Numbered from the stretch's first letter, positions 12,471 through 23,572 are shown. The stretch: DNA of 64,000 nucleotides from Pogonophryne albipinna (GCA_028583405.1 CM053249.1:33702808-33766807), one strand, 5' to 3'. Translations and numbers: made by a program. Notes: generated by a model not told the origin, from the sequence alone.

Positions 12471-13018
12471 GTCAACTATAATATTAGATATATGAAGAAG
12501 TTAAACTTTAAACATCCATGACTTAAACACTTTATCCAGGATCAAAGCCACTGCACCTGCAAGGTGAATACAGCTGGTAACAGAAAAAGTTTGAATGCGT
12601 ACATTAACAGGTTTATGATATCACTGCCCCGTCTAAGACACGAGTGGATCTGACTTTAATTACATTTGACTCGAGTGTTTCGTCAACTTAATGTGTTGCT
12701 TAAAATAATACTTATGCATACAGTATGTGACACTGTGAGTGTTGCACAGCCAGATACGGCTCAGCTGACTCAGATGACTGTAGGCTACGTAATGTTACTT
12801 TGATCCGGTTACTTATGTTGTGGATATTGTTGTAGTATAATAGTTATAATAGTCAGATTGCTCTGAAGATGGGAGGTGATGTTCTATTCATTTTCACGTT
12901 CACACAGTCGGTGATTTTGGCCGGCCGTCTTTCCTGCAACGGCAGTTTAAACTGTATTTCCTCCGCACACTGAGCTCTGATTGGTCAGCAGGCGTGGTGC
13001 TTTCGCTGAGTTGATCTC

Positions 13019-13763
13019 CAGAGTTGGGTGTTACTGTAATAATATTACTTTTGTCGGTAACGGAGTAGTGTAACGCGCTACTTTTATAATTCAGTAATCA
13101 CACTACAGTTACTAACAATGCCCCGACACGCGTTACTTCGTTACTTACTAAAATCAGTCATAATAAAACCTCAACAAACACCTGCAAAGAACACATGCTA
13201 AGGTGAAGCTAACGCACAGCTATTTGTTGTTTGTTTATATCACGTAGTCTGTTCTTCTTCTCTGTCTTCCGGTTGTTGCCTCTTTTGAATGACGAATACA
13301 CACTACCGCCGCCTGCTGGTAAGGAGAGTTATTGCCACTCACGCATGCGCAGTTCGTACGTGCTCGGCTGAAGTCTTTGCGGTGTGCGCAAGTCTGGTTC
13401 CAGTGCAACACATGGCCAACACGCAGGAGAACACGCCGACGCAACAGCGTGAGCAGAGATATACTGCGCAAAATATAGCAGGAGACAGAGGACAGCCATG
13501 GTCACATAGGAAAACATTCAGGAGCTATCTGGATCAGTCTTATCAATGGAAACTGAACTAAAGAGAACATTTGAAACTTTAGCAGTCTGCGTGATCTGCC
13601 TGCAGGGAGGGGCGGGCCGGCCCTGCGAGTAAAGTAACGAGTAAGGTAACGAGTAAAGTAACGAGTTACTTTATGTAGAGAGTAACGAAGTAGTGTAATA
13701 TATTACTTTTTTTTAAAGTAATATGTAATATATTACTTTTTTTTAGTAACGACCCCATCTCTG
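13019..13763. mobile_element. hAT MITE nested in a hAT
   Basis: 745 bp starting CAGAGTTGGGTGTTAC and ending with the inverse of CAGAGATGGGGTCGTTAC. The exact 8-bp duplication TTGATCTC is at 13011-13018 and 13764-13771. Subterminal gtaacgagtaaagtaacgag repeats are typical of this fish hAT family. Internal open frames overlap on both strands and look non-coding. Confidence 0.9.
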
Positions 13764-14627
13764 TTGATCTCTTATCCTGGAACAGTCTATGGGACAACGT
13801 TAGCGAACTAGTGCACTGTCCACTGCCCACCAGCCACGCCCCGACACATGGGGTCACGCCGGCCAATCACAAAGCTTTGATGCGTTCATGTGCATTATTC
13901 TGGCACAGGAAGATTATGTTATAGGACATTAACGATAAAACAGAATATTGTTGTTCTATTTTTAGACACATCTCGCGATCGACTGGGAATCTCCCCGGTC
14001 AATCGCGATCGACCGGTTGGGCACCCCTGTTATAGGTTATGGCCGTGTTCTTATGATTTTATGATTATTTAAATGTATACAGTTATGTTTCATATGGGTG
14101 TAGTCTCTTTATTTCCCCCTCAAAATGCACCAGATTGATGCATTTAAGTCCAACATTTAAAAATGTTGCTAAATAGATTTGCATTTTTTTTTTAAATAGT
14201 AACCCATGTCCATATGTTTATTTTTGGGTAGTAGAATTAGAGGGCTATCACTACGGGCAGCAACGCTTTAAAAATTGACAAATAAATCCAGCAAAATGGC
14301 ACAAAAAACTGGTAGTGGCCTGGCTGGGTGTATAATTCCCGGCCTGACTTATTGTCCCAGTCCGGCCCTGCATATGGATCTTAACAAAGTTCCGCTGTAC
14401 ATCCAGCGTACTGTATCTGACTTTATTTCACATGAGCTCCAGTGTGGAACCCCACTGCACCCCCTGGTGGATCAATGATCCATTGCAGCTGGCTTCATAA
14501 TAATTACATTTATTTATCACGGGGGAGGTCTCAAGTCAAGCTGGAGGTTTTCCCTTGAGCGAGGGCAGATCACGTACCAATCACGGCCCTCGCGTTTCAA
14601 ACTGTCTGAAATGAAGCGCTACATCTG

Positions 14628-15968
14628 TATAATAAATGCTGGCTTCTTATTGACAACTGTATAGTGTTATGTTTATTAAATAATGGAACAAAAGATGGAT
14701 ACTTTTATTTGTACAGTGCTGTGTTCATCAGAGCCATTTGTTTGACATACTTTGCATTGGGGTGCACTTATGTACTCAAAACAGCAAATGTAAGAGTACA
14801 CAATTTGAGACAAAGCGAATGTCTTGTCAGTAAAGGAGAGAATCAGTCAGTGGGCATTCAGAAACTTAAGAGGCTTAAGAGGGTGCTCCTACAAAGGATT
14901 GCCCAGAACTCAAAACCATGCAGCTGCAGAAGTTGCAGGTAATGCCGGTGTCCTGACATCACCTCTCACTACTGTTCTTCTGTAGCTTCTGTAGCAACAT
15001 GCTAACAAAGAGCAGACTGGATCTTCTGTTCCAGAAATTAAGAAACGTCATTTAAAATACAAAATGACCTAACCTAACAGTTTGTTGTGTGGTTCACTCC
15101 ACATGTCTTGGTAATAGTGATCGTTATTTTCCCCATGAGCCCTAGACCAGAAATGTCGTATGAGTAACCATTCTACCTCTGCCCTTTATAACAACTTTAT
15201 TTGCCGAATTGTCAGGTGTTGTGTTTCCCGCTTTCTGTCCCCAAGTGTCCCAACAATTGTTTCATTCGGCTTTAACCATAATTGAATACAAACCAAAGAG
15301 AGGGGATGGGTCTCCTACGGCATGAAAACTGGCAGCAAACTTGATCTAGAGAAATACTGTCTTTTAAAAACAGTTAAATTCGGGTCAAACCCTTTTCCCT
15401 TCATTTATTAACAGAACTATGCGTCTTTTCCAGCAACTCCCTGCTGCACCCTGATCCTGGGAGCTTTGCCACAGAGCAGTTTCTAATCTCTTATTCTTGA
15501 TGAGAAAGGTTCAAGGGGCATTGATTAATCACTGCAAATGCACGGGAAACCATAACTATTTTTATTTTCCGTTAAGAGGCTCTTAAAAACTCATTGCGAA
15601 TGAAGTGATTGAACGCCATCCCCCACAAGTCTTAAAATAACATGGCAGGATATCCATCAAACATCAGGCCTGTGACTGCTGCTGCCATAGTTTGATGTCA
15701 GGAGTGTGGAGATTCAATTAGAAGATCGTATCAGGCTTTCCACATCAAAGGAAACTGTAATAATCCATTCTTTATGAGGCTGCTTTATTATTTAAAACCA
15801 AAGTAAATGCTTTCACTCTTAAATGTGAGAATAATCAAATAGCACAAGGAGATATTTAGCTTATTAAATGTAATGCACAGCAAAAAGGACATTTTATTTA
15901 TCCCCGATCACCAAAGCGACATGCTGTATCATCTGTGTGCTCTGGGGAATGTCACAATAATAACAGGA
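14628..15968. other. No gene recognised
   Basis: This 1.3-kb stretch between TE-X copy 1 and the DIRS left end has no element termini or repeats shared within the window and no convincing coding frame. The 92-codon open frame at 14664-14942 has no recognisable domain. It may be single-copy host DNA. Confidence 0.4.
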
Positions 15969-16100
15969 GTTCTCATTCATAACATTTGTTTCAATGTCTC
16001 ATTATGGGATGCGCCTCCCCGCGTATGCCTCAGAAGCATCAATCTCATTACGCCAATCCTGATTGGCTGGTGATCTTGACGACTACGTCAGGGAATCCCA
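15969..16100 (+). repeat. DIRS copy 1 left inverted terminal repeat
   Basis: The inner part (16010-16098) is the inverse of 23765-23845, including the dyad ccaatcctgattggctgg. The outer part (15969-16012, starting gttctcattcataac) is the inverse of 23573-23619. This split complementarity is diagnostic of DIRS ends. Confidence 0.85.
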
Positions 16101-16549
16101 TGGGAGACTGCCTGCAGGCGCCAGTCTCAGGACACCTCCACTCTCAGGACAGGAAGCTGTGCACGCTAAGAATTACAAAATAAAATCGCCACTATCAGTA
16201 CAGCGCCACTCTCCAAACAGGAAATGCATGCAAATACAAAATAAAATCGTACTGACACTTATTATATACATATGTATATATACAGCGACGGCTCCAGGGT
16301 ATGGCTGGGGTAGGCTACAGCCATACCAAGAAATGGCTTAGCCCCACCATGAAAAATTATGTTAAAGTAAGCAAAAAGAAGTCCACCAACTCGCGCGGAG
16401 TAAATTGCACAGACAGCAGTTAGCAAGATTGATTTCAGCAGCCACTTGTCTGGAAATACCGAAGACTAGAAACTGTTTTGAAAACTTTTTTCACGCAGTG
16501 ATCGTCTTCTCAATAAAACATCTTTGCTAATGTCTTCTGGCCAGTGTTG

Positions 16550-16780
16550 TAGTCAAGTCACCAATTCACGAGTCCAAGTCACTCTCGAGTCCCCACTCTT
16601 CGAGTCCAAGTCCGAGTCACCTAGGGAGAGTCGTAGTCGAGTCAGAGTCCAAGTCCGAGTCACCTAGGGAGAGTCGTAGTCGAGTCAGAGTCCAAGTCCG
16701 AGTCACCCAAGGAGTGTCCGAGTCGAGTCCGAGTCCGAGTCACCCAAGAAGAGTCCAAGTCAAGTCCGAGTCACAAGTCT
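16550..16780. repeat. Subterminal GAGTC-rich repeat of the hAT
   Basis: Imperfect tandem copies of about 50 bp built from gagtccaagtccgagtcacc and gagagtcgtagtcgagtca words. Subterminal arrays of short words are typical of hAT elements and are thought to be transposase binding regions. Related tracts occur near the ends of the hAT at 51046-54629 (52140-52290, 54530-54610). Confidence 0.7.
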
Positions 16781-16789
16781 TCATGTATT

Positions 16790-16985
16790 AATCTTAGTGG
16801 ATATATGTGTTGAAATGTAGCTGTAGCTCCTCTACATTGCTTTTATCCTGTCATGGTATACTAATGTGTCTATTGAACTGCTGTGAAGCGAGTGTGGCTA
16901 CAATTGTTGTATTAAAAAAAGGTGCTATACAAATATAAAGCTTATTACTAATAATAATAATAATAATAATTATTATTATTATCAT
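16790..16985 (+). mobile_element. L2-like LINE 3' tail
   Basis: Ends ggtgctatacaaatataaag followed by a (taa)n tract, the usual 3' end of fish L2-like elements. It lies tail-to-tail with the minus-strand L2 that begins at about 16986. No coding part remains. Confidence 0.55.
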
Positions 16986-18056
16986 CATCAAATCAAATCA
17001 AATCAAATTTTATTTATAGAGCACATTTAAAAACGATTTTGGTTGAGCCAAAGTGCTGTACATGTCATTTAAATACATAAAAACACATTACATCACAATA
17101 AAACACAATAAATCACAACAGATAAAACAACACATGGAACAGTCAGGAATCGTGACCCCACTCTAACTAGAAGGCAAGAGAGAAGTAGTGAGTCTTCAGT
17201 GAGGATTTAAAAACCCCTAGGGTCTGGGCCGACCTCACATGGAGGGGAAGAGTGTTCCAGAGCCGGGGGCCAGCTGCTGCGAAGGCTCGGTGCCCTCGGG
17301 TTTTGAGCCTAGTTTTAGGCACTACCAGCAGCAGCTGGTCAGCAGACCTTAAGGCTCTGCCTGGGGTGTAGCGCTGGAGGAGTTCAGCTATATAGGCCGG
17401 AGCCAACCCATTTAGGGCTTTGAAAACAAATAAAAGGATTTTAAAATCAATTCTGAACCGGACTGGAAGCCAGTGTAGTGAGGCCAGAATTGGGGTGATG
17501 TGGTCACGCTTTTTGTGACCAGTCAGGAGACGTGCAGCTGCATTTTGGACTAGCTGCAGGCGTTTAATTGATGCCTGGTCCATACCCACATACAGAGCGT
17601 TGCAATAGTCCAGTCTAGAGGTCACAAAGGCGTTAATAACCCTTTCCAGGTCTTTAAAAGATAAATACGACTTGGTTTTGGCCAATAGTCTTATTTTAAA
17701 AAAGCAGGATTTTACTACGGTGCTGACCTGCTTGTCGAATTTAAAAGTGCTATTGAAGGTCACTCCAAGGTTCATGACAGAGGTGAGGATGTTTTTACTT
17801 AGGGAGCCCAGAATATCAACCGGAGAGGCTGGAGGTTGGGGTCCAAAAAAGATTACCTCGGTCTTACTCTCATTGAGGTTGAGGAAGTTTTTGCTCAGCC
17901 AGGATTTTATCTCTGTTAAGCAGTCCTTCAACTGCTGTAGTGAGTTGACATTTGCTTTGAGAGGCAGATAGATCTGTACATCATCTGCGTAGCAGTGGAA
18001 GGGAATATTGTGTTTCAAGGTTGAGTCCAGTTCCAATATTGCCTCCAGTGCTCCGT
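16986..18056 (-). mobile_element. L2-like LINE, 5'-truncated
   Basis: Minus-strand 3' half of a reverse transcriptase, followed by a short 3' UTR with gtacagcactttgg and ctctataaataaaatttg, ending in a (tttga)n tail. The 5' end is cut at about 18056, as usual for target-primed insertions. It inserted into the hAT at 16542-21315. Confidence 0.85.
17167..18036 (-). CDS. LINE reverse transcriptase C-terminal part (L2 clade)
   Basis: 289 codons open without a stop. The catalytic YADD box is at residues 16-19 (HCYADDVQIYLP). It is followed by LNLNESKTEVIFFG, SRLDYCNALYVG, a RLQLVQNAAARLLTG block and SLHWLPVRFRIDFKILLFV, then a C-terminal RLWNTLPLHVRS region. These are signatures of fish L2-like elements. 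The start is arbitrary: the fingers subdomain and endonuclease are missing by 5' truncation. The uninterrupted frame suggests fairly recent insertion. It cannot mobilise itself. Confidence 0.85.
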   Translation of the reverse strand: MELDSTLKHNIPFHCYADDVQIYLPLKANVNSLQQLKDCLTEIKSWLSKNFLNLNESKTEVIFFGPQPPASPVDILGSLSKNILTSVMNLGVTFNSTFKFDKQVSTVVKSCFFKIRLLAKTKSYLSFKDLERVINAFVTSRLDYCNALYVGMDQASIKRLQLVQNAAARLLTGHKKRDHITPILASLHWLPVRFRIDFKILLFVFKALNGLAPAYIAELLQRYTPGRALRSADQLLLVVPKTRLKTRGHRAFAAAGPRLWNTLPLHVRSAQTLGVFKSSLKTHYFSLAF

Positions 18057-18455
18057 TCTGGCATCTTCAAAGAGCTGCTTTACAAATGAAAATGGTATAC
18101 ATTAAACACAATGACACAATGTCACAATTGAACTTATTTAATGGTTTGAAAACCCACAGAAACTGAAAATACATTATTAAGAACAATAGAACATGAGAAA
18201 GCATGCAGGGCTTTCTACGCAATATAAGTAACATTTTCATTCAATTTCCAATTTCAATCTGGCTCGAATTACAAAGTCATAGAACCAATTCCTCTCTATG
18301 TTAGTGAAGTGATGGGGTCCCCTCTCCTACCATAATGTGGCCCTATTGGACAGACACCCAGTTGAAATTATGCATTTAGAATACTTAAAAAGCATCTTAG
18401 AGGTGTACGGAAAACCACAAACAACACCAGCAGAGCCGAATGAGGCCAATTCCAA

Positions 18456-18768
18456 TAGAGTGCCACAGTGACGCGTCCTAAAACCCGGAAGTAAACTTCT
18501 TCCGGTTCCTTCGTCAAAGAAGCAATGCATTTTCTCCATAGGATTTTGGAAAATAGCTCGAAATAAGGTCTGTGGTTGAGACACATTTAAGAGACAGATC
18601 ACGTGGAGATTATCCAAAACGTGATCTGTCTCTTAAATGTGTGTCAACCACAGACCTTATTTCGAGCTATTTTCCAAAATCCTATGGAGAAATTGCATTG
18701 CTTCTTTGTCGAAGGAACCCATGCGCAGCTTACTTCCGGGTTTTAGGACGCGTCACTGTGCCACTCTA
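18456..18768. mobile_element. Foldback MITE with about 140-bp arms
   Basis: A near-perfect palindrome: the arm 18458-18603 is repeated inverted at 18618-18766 around a 14-bp spacer. It is flanked by TA on both sides (18456-18457, 18767-18768). Arms start gagtgccacagtgacgcg and contain gaaaatagctcgaaataag. The TA target suggests a Tc1/mariner-type origin. The arms differ mainly around 18495-18512. Similar peptides on opposite strands reflect the palindrome and are not genes. Confidence 0.85.
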
Positions 18769-18842
18769 GTCTGGCAGGGAACTTTAGTCTGGCATAACAA
18801 TATGTTTTTAGCTGCTAGCGTCAGGAGCAGATGAGCACCCAC

Positions 18843-20263
18843 TCAGGCACACACACTTAAACGATCTTTGTCATCACTGTCCAGCTGCACATCATGTTTT
18901 AGCCACTGGAAACCAAACGATGGGTCCAACACAGATGCTATGAAGTAGGCAGTCGTGAAAGGAAATTTGGTGGGACCTCTTCCTTCAGCTGGCTCGCATC
19001 CTGGCATCTTCACTGCTTGGAAGATCTCTGTGAACCTTGTTTTCAAGGAGCTCACCAGGGGCCCACAGTATCTGACTCTTCCTCTTATTTCCTGCAGATG
19101 GCAGTGCAGAGAAAGAACACAGGGCACAACCACACTGGCTGTGACAGTTTTCTCTCCCTGAGTCAGGTCGGTTGCCTCCAGGAATGGGTCAAGAACTTCG
19201 ATGAGTTCTTTCAGCTGAGCATAATCTCGCTGGGATAAGATGAGGGCTTTGTGTCCCTCTGAGTTCAACATATAAGAGAGATTTTGCATGTCAAATTTAA
19301 CATACGCCTTTACCTGCTTTAAAGTTGAATTCCATCGTGTGGCATTTGCTGATGGAATTGTGGCATCCCCAAAGCAGGACTCAAAGCGGTCTTTAAATGA
19401 GGTGCTACTATGGAGGAGGCTGGCTGTGCGGGATAGCTTGGCTAGTGTACCTGACAGCCCACTGGCTTCTTTCAGACCATCTTTGATCACCAACTGCAGT
19501 GTATGCGTGAAGCACGACAGTCTCTCCATCTTGCAGTTCTGATCCAGAGCAGCAATAACTGCATGTTGATCCTCTGTCGTCAGGTCTTGCCATATTTCCT
19601 CTTCCTCCTCCTCCTCCTCCTCCTCCTCCTCCTCCTCCTCTAATGTGCCTGGATCATTAGTCTCTTCCTCACACAGCACTGTAGCCTCCTCTGGTGGAAA
19701 GCTGGCTTGGAATGCTTTTCGCATGTTTGATGCATTGTCAGTTATAATAAAGTTGATCTTATCCTTAATAAGATATTCTTCTGCACACATTTCAAACATA
19801 TTGGCTATCTTCTCTCCTGTGTGTTTTCCAAGCACTCTTTCACACATTAGCAGATGTGTCTGGAGGATGAGTTTGTCTTTTTTTTCAGACACTGTGTGTG
19901 CTGTCACTCCAAGGAACGACCGCATCTTTCGATCGCTCCAAATGTCTGCGGTGACAGCAACACTTGATGCTGCTGCTAGTTGGCTCTTTATTTTTTCTTT
20001 AAGGACTGTGACCATTCCTGGAGGAAGTGCCTGAAGTCCTCGTTGTCGACAATGGAGAGAGGCAAACAGCATTTAATGATAAGGTCTTTCACAACAGCAT
20101 CACTTATGGATTTCTGACGAGGATGACTGGGGTCATAGATCCTTCGCTGTCCTTCACTGAAAAATGACGTTATACTCTGACTACTAGACCCAGCAGCCGA
20201 TGTCACATCGGAGGAAAGTGATGCACGGTATTGTTGGTGCCTAGGGGAAGAAAGAATACACAC
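18843..20263 (-). pseudogene. hAT transposase, BED/ZBED-like, frameshifted and C-terminally truncated
   Basis: Two minus-strand frames join at a frameshift near 20040-20070. The N-terminal piece (20263-19988) has SITSFF and SISDAVVKDLIIKCCLP. The long piece (20072-18843) has SSVAVTADIWSDRKMRSFLG, the ITDNASNM box, SCFTHTLQLVIKDGL, ATRWNSTLKQV and a conserved TAYFIASVLDPSF region. These follow the hAT RNase H-like catalytic core order. The BED finger exon upstream and the dimerisation region downstream are missing; the frame stops at SVCA near 18843. A run of glutamates interrupts the protein (19597-19640). It belongs to the hAT at 16542-21315. Confidence 0.85.
19597..19640 (-). repeat. GAG/CTC trinucleotide tract coding poly-Glu in hAT transposase
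   Basis: About 14 consecutive cctcct units on the plus strand encode about 15 Glu residues in the transposase frame, between the NDPGTL segment and EIWQDLTTEDQ. Frame is maintained. Confidence 0.85.
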
Positions 20264-20794
20264 TTTAGCTTCTTGATGCCAAATAATTTCAAAAAATCTT
20301 TCTTATTGCTAAATAAATTGTATGGTTAAAAATAGGGCTACCCCAACTACTAATCCTCAACCATTGCAAACTAGTTGTGGCATGTTTATGATAACAATTT
20401 AAATACATTTTTGGACCATCCAAATATGGTTTGAGTTCAAGGATTGAGAAACAATGTTAAAAGTAACATTGTTATCAGTGTGCTATATAACAGTGAAATA
20501 CAAAACCATAATCCTGAGCCTTAAAAAATTGAATGTTCAAGCACAAACCAAGCAAGCCACTAATGGTAAAAAGGGATATTTAATCGTTTATTTAGCAGGG
20601 ACAATGCACATCAATGAACACTTAAAACAATAAAATGTGTCAAGTGTAAATATGTAATATGATTCTAAATGTGTTGCAATGAACGAATATTTTGTTAATT
20701 TATTTCAACACAGTCGGCAAAACATCACAACACAAAGCGAATATAATAAATATAATATCACAATGTCCAACAACCAATAAGTGAACGTTTAAAT

Positions 20795-20920
20795 GATATC
20801 AATAAAGATTAAGCCCCAGAAAGCACATTGCTACTTAGCATGCACAATGACGACATTCTGCATGTTAAGTAGCCATGTGCTTTCATGTTATCGGCTGAAT
20901 CTTTACTTATTGATTTGATC
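20795..20920. repeat. Imperfect hairpin
   Basis: 20798-20850 (atatcaataaagattaagcc, then aaagcacattgctacttagc) pairs with 20863-20917 (gttaagtagccatgtgctttc, then ggctgaatctttacttattg) around a short loop. It is about 50 bp per arm with mismatches. It lies upstream of the hAT transposase, inside the element. It may be a small MITE. Confidence 0.6.
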
Positions 20921-21733
20921 ACATTACTCTGATGATAGTGTTCAATACAGCCTACCTATATATATATATATGAACTCCATCCTTAGAGTAATGTGTTATG
21001 GAGCCTCCGTGACGGAGATCATTTTCAGTCTCTAATTTTCACGTTCATTGTAGGCTAGGGCTAGGCTACTCATCATCTGCAGTATCACCAAGGACATGTA
21101 TAGCTTTTTAACAGTATCTATCTAGACAATAAAACTGCACTTGGTCCCTAGAATGTGATATCAACCCCTACCTCCATCTAACCCGACATCTTAAAACCTT
21201 TGTGGAGTCAATTTAGTGGCTAACGTTAACGTGGGTTAGCAAGCTAACAATAGCATTTCTACTTACTTTTCTGGGTGCTGGTTTCCGAGTCCAGGACTCG
21301 AGTACTCCATCTCTGCTTCTGGCCAATCAGAATCACGATAACGGCGTGGTGCAGGAAGTCCCGACGGAGAATACTTTTGCTGTAGTACATCTCTATATAC
21401 ATCGATACAACATTACGTGTTGATAGAAACACGTAATGAAATAACACCCCACGGTTTGATGATTGATAGTGTGTGTAAAGTAATTCACACAGCCTCTTCC
21501 CTCTTCTCTCTGTGAGGAGCAGCAGGTTCAGCTTTCAGAACAAAGTAACACAAAACTAAAATGGCATTCAATTTTTTAGATATGTCGTTTAGTAATAGAT
21601 TTTTTTTTGTTCTTCTCTAGAGAGTACCAGAATGTGTATTTTATGTTAGTATTTCAAAAAAGACCCCCCTGCAGGGGTTGGGTTTTCAGCATGTTAACTC
21701 TTTCACCTGTGGGTAAATTGCAGGATTGGCTCA

Positions 21734-23527
21734 GTGGGGCTTCCTCAGAAGGTGATACACACTATTCAGAGTGCAAGGGCTTCCTCCACCATGTCTCTCT
21801 ATGACTGTAATGGCGCGTTTCCACTGCAGCGGGTAGCTCGGTTTAAGCGTGCCGAGCCGTGCGGGGCCCGTTTTGGTTGCGCTTCCACTTGGCCTAGTTT
21901 TGGCCCGGGACTACTTTTTCACCTTTTTTCTGGCCCGACTAAATCGTGGTTCTAGGGCCAGGAACATCCAGGCTGAGTCGGGCTGAGTATGCTAAACTAG
22001 AGAGAGAATCGCTGGCAAGGGGGCTACAACTACAACAAGATGAACATATTTGACCGTGATTTAATTGTAATACACGTTTCAAAATGATGCCGAAGTAACA
22101 ACATACTGATACCGGTTAGTAAAAACCATGAATTAATGCTTTGACAAGTCTGCAGACAGACGGCAGGCGAAAAACCCTTTTAAAATGCGTGTTTTCTAAA
22201 TGGAGCTTGGCTAAGCTAACGTTATATATGCTCCGACCGTCCACACTCACAACAACGGCCTACAGACATAAATAAACCAGTGACTGTATTCTCCATGACA
22301 CAGACAGTCTGTGGTTTGTACTTGTTTAACTTTTGTCTAGTTTCTGAACAGATATGAAGAGCTGTGAGCTCTGAGTGCTAACAGCTAACGGCTGTGTTGT
22401 TTTTTGGGGCGCTCATTGAAGATGACGTCACGGCTCCGCCTACACTGCGTTACTATAGTAACTACCCCAGTTCCTAAACTGTAATGGAAGCGCAGCATTA
22501 AAGTGAGCCGGTCCTAATAAGGCCTAACCAAACCGAGCGAGGCCGAACGAGGCCTGCAGTGGAAACGCGCCATAAGTGGAGAGTGTTTGAGGAGTGGTGC
22601 CTCCAAGAGGGACACGTCTCTTTTCAATGTCCTCTCGGTGTGATTTTGTCATTTCTACAGGACTTGATTGATAAACACAGAGCTTCCTCTATGATTAAAG
22701 TGTACCTGGCTGCTATTGCTGCATGCCATGTGGGTTTTGAGGGAAAGACGGCTAGCCAACATCCCTTGGTCTGCCGTTTTATGAAAGAGTCTCACAGGCT
22801 CCTCCCTGTTTCCAGGTCACTGGTGCCCCCATGGGACTTGGCAGTGGTTTTAGATGGGCTCACTCGACCTCCATTTGAACCCCTGGAAGAAGTTGACATG
22901 AAACACCTGTCACTGAAGACAGTGTTGTTGCTGGCTCTGGCATCCGCCAAGCGAGTCAGCGACATTCATGCGCTCTCTGTACATCCTTCATGCACTCAGT
23001 TTGCCCCGGGACAAACAAGAGTGTTGCTGAAGCCCAACCCTGCTTTTGTGCCCAAGGTGGTTGGCTCATGCACCCCCATTGACCTTGCAGCATTTTCTTC
23101 ACCGTTATGGTCTTCTGAAGAAATGCGGTCGAATCGGCTGTGTCCAGTTCGTGCCTTGCGCATCTATATGGACAGGTCAAAAGAGTTTCGATGCAATGAC
23201 CAACTCTTTGTATCCTGGGCTAACCCTCATAAGGGCAAGCCCGTTACCAGGCAGCGAGTCTCCCACTGGATTGTGGAAGCGATAGCTCTGGCTTATACGA
23301 GTCAGGGTTTGCAGGCACCAACAGGCCTGCATGCTCATTCTACTCGTAGCCTGGCTACGTCCTGGGCTTTGTTCAAGGGGGTTTCCATCCAGGACATTTG
23401 TGCAGCAGCAAACTGGTCTTCACCGCTCACTTTTGTCCGTTTTTACAGATTGGATGTCTCTGCTCCAAGCGTGGCCCATGCAGTGCTGGGCTCAGGGTCC
23501 ACGTTGGGACAGAGTTATACCTGTTGA
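21734..23527 (+). pseudogene. DIRS tyrosine recombinase interrupted by a MITE
   Basis: The N-terminal piece at 21734-21807 encodes KVIHTIQSARASSTMSLYDC. The rest runs open from 22576 to 23527. Conserved tyrosine-recombinase residues are all present: Arg in SAKRVSDIHALSV (residue 132 of the downstream frame), HxxR in HAHSTRSLATS (residues 260-263), and the nucleophile Tyr in FVRFYRLDV (residue 296). The N-terminal SAM-like region precedes them. The MITE plus its TAA duplication is 765 bp, a multiple of three, so the frame agrees on both sides and only stops inside the MITE break it. In DIRS elements this enzyme integrates the circular DNA intermediate. Confidence 0.9.
21811..22572. mobile_element. 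PIF/Harbinger-like MITE inside DIRS recombinase
   Basis: 762 bp with perfect 19-bp inverted termini TGGCGCGTTTCCACTGCAG, flanked by TAA (21808-21810, 22573-22575). The 3-bp TWA target points to PIF/Harbinger. It contains no transposase. Confidence 0.9.
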
Positions 23528-23572
23528 GTACTGGTGATTTTCGAGATAAGCATGTCTAACAATACGGGAGTC

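Larger units (their letters stand above)
11481..14029. mobile_element. hAT transposon, CAGGGGTGCCCAACC termini
   Basis: 2,549 bp bounded by CAGGGGTGCCCAACC and the inverse GGTTGGGCACCCCTG, with exact 8-bp target duplication TTATAGGT (11473-11480, 14030-14037). No transposase frame is recognisable. It holds a Harbinger-type fragment near 12217 and a complete smaller hAT at 13019-13763. Confidence 0.9.
10684..14370. mobile_element. hAT-like element, CAGGCCCGGACTGG termini
   Basis: The left end is CAGGCCCGGACTGG and the right end CCAGTCCGGCCCTG. The target is interrupted relative to TE-X copy 2 (near 30590), where the sequence reads through. The repeated target appears to be only CATA (10680-10683 and 14371-14374) rather than 8 bp. 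The inner part (10930-11220) has the ZMYM1-type hAT segment with the ggatataaggagctg block. Without the nested 11481-14029 element it is about 1.1 kb and non-coding. Confidence 0.65.
16542..21315 (-). mobile_element. hAT transposon with BED-type transposase, nested in DIRS
   Basis: 4,774 bp from CAGTGTTGTAGTCAAG to the inverse of CAGAGATGGAGTACTCGAG, with exact 8-bp duplication CTTCTGGC at 16534-16541 and 21316-21323. The transposase is on the minus strand (18843-20263). An L2 LINE fragment and a foldback element lie on the side where the transposase C-terminus should be. It is the largest well-bounded hAT in the window. Confidence 0.9.
16283..21671. mobile_element. hAT fragment, CAGCGACGGCTCCAGGG terminus
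   Basis: The left end CAGCGACGGCTCCAGGGTA at 16283 is a known style of fish hAT terminus. The sequence before and after the nested 16542-21315 element joins exactly after removing one CTTCTGGC, so this is an older element hosting it. The right end is uncertain; a cccccctg at about 21664-21671 is my best guess because DIRS sequence resumes after it. Confidence 0.45.

Noticed and set aside
18327..18834. Similar short proteins on both strands
   Set aside because: They arise from the arms of the foldback element.
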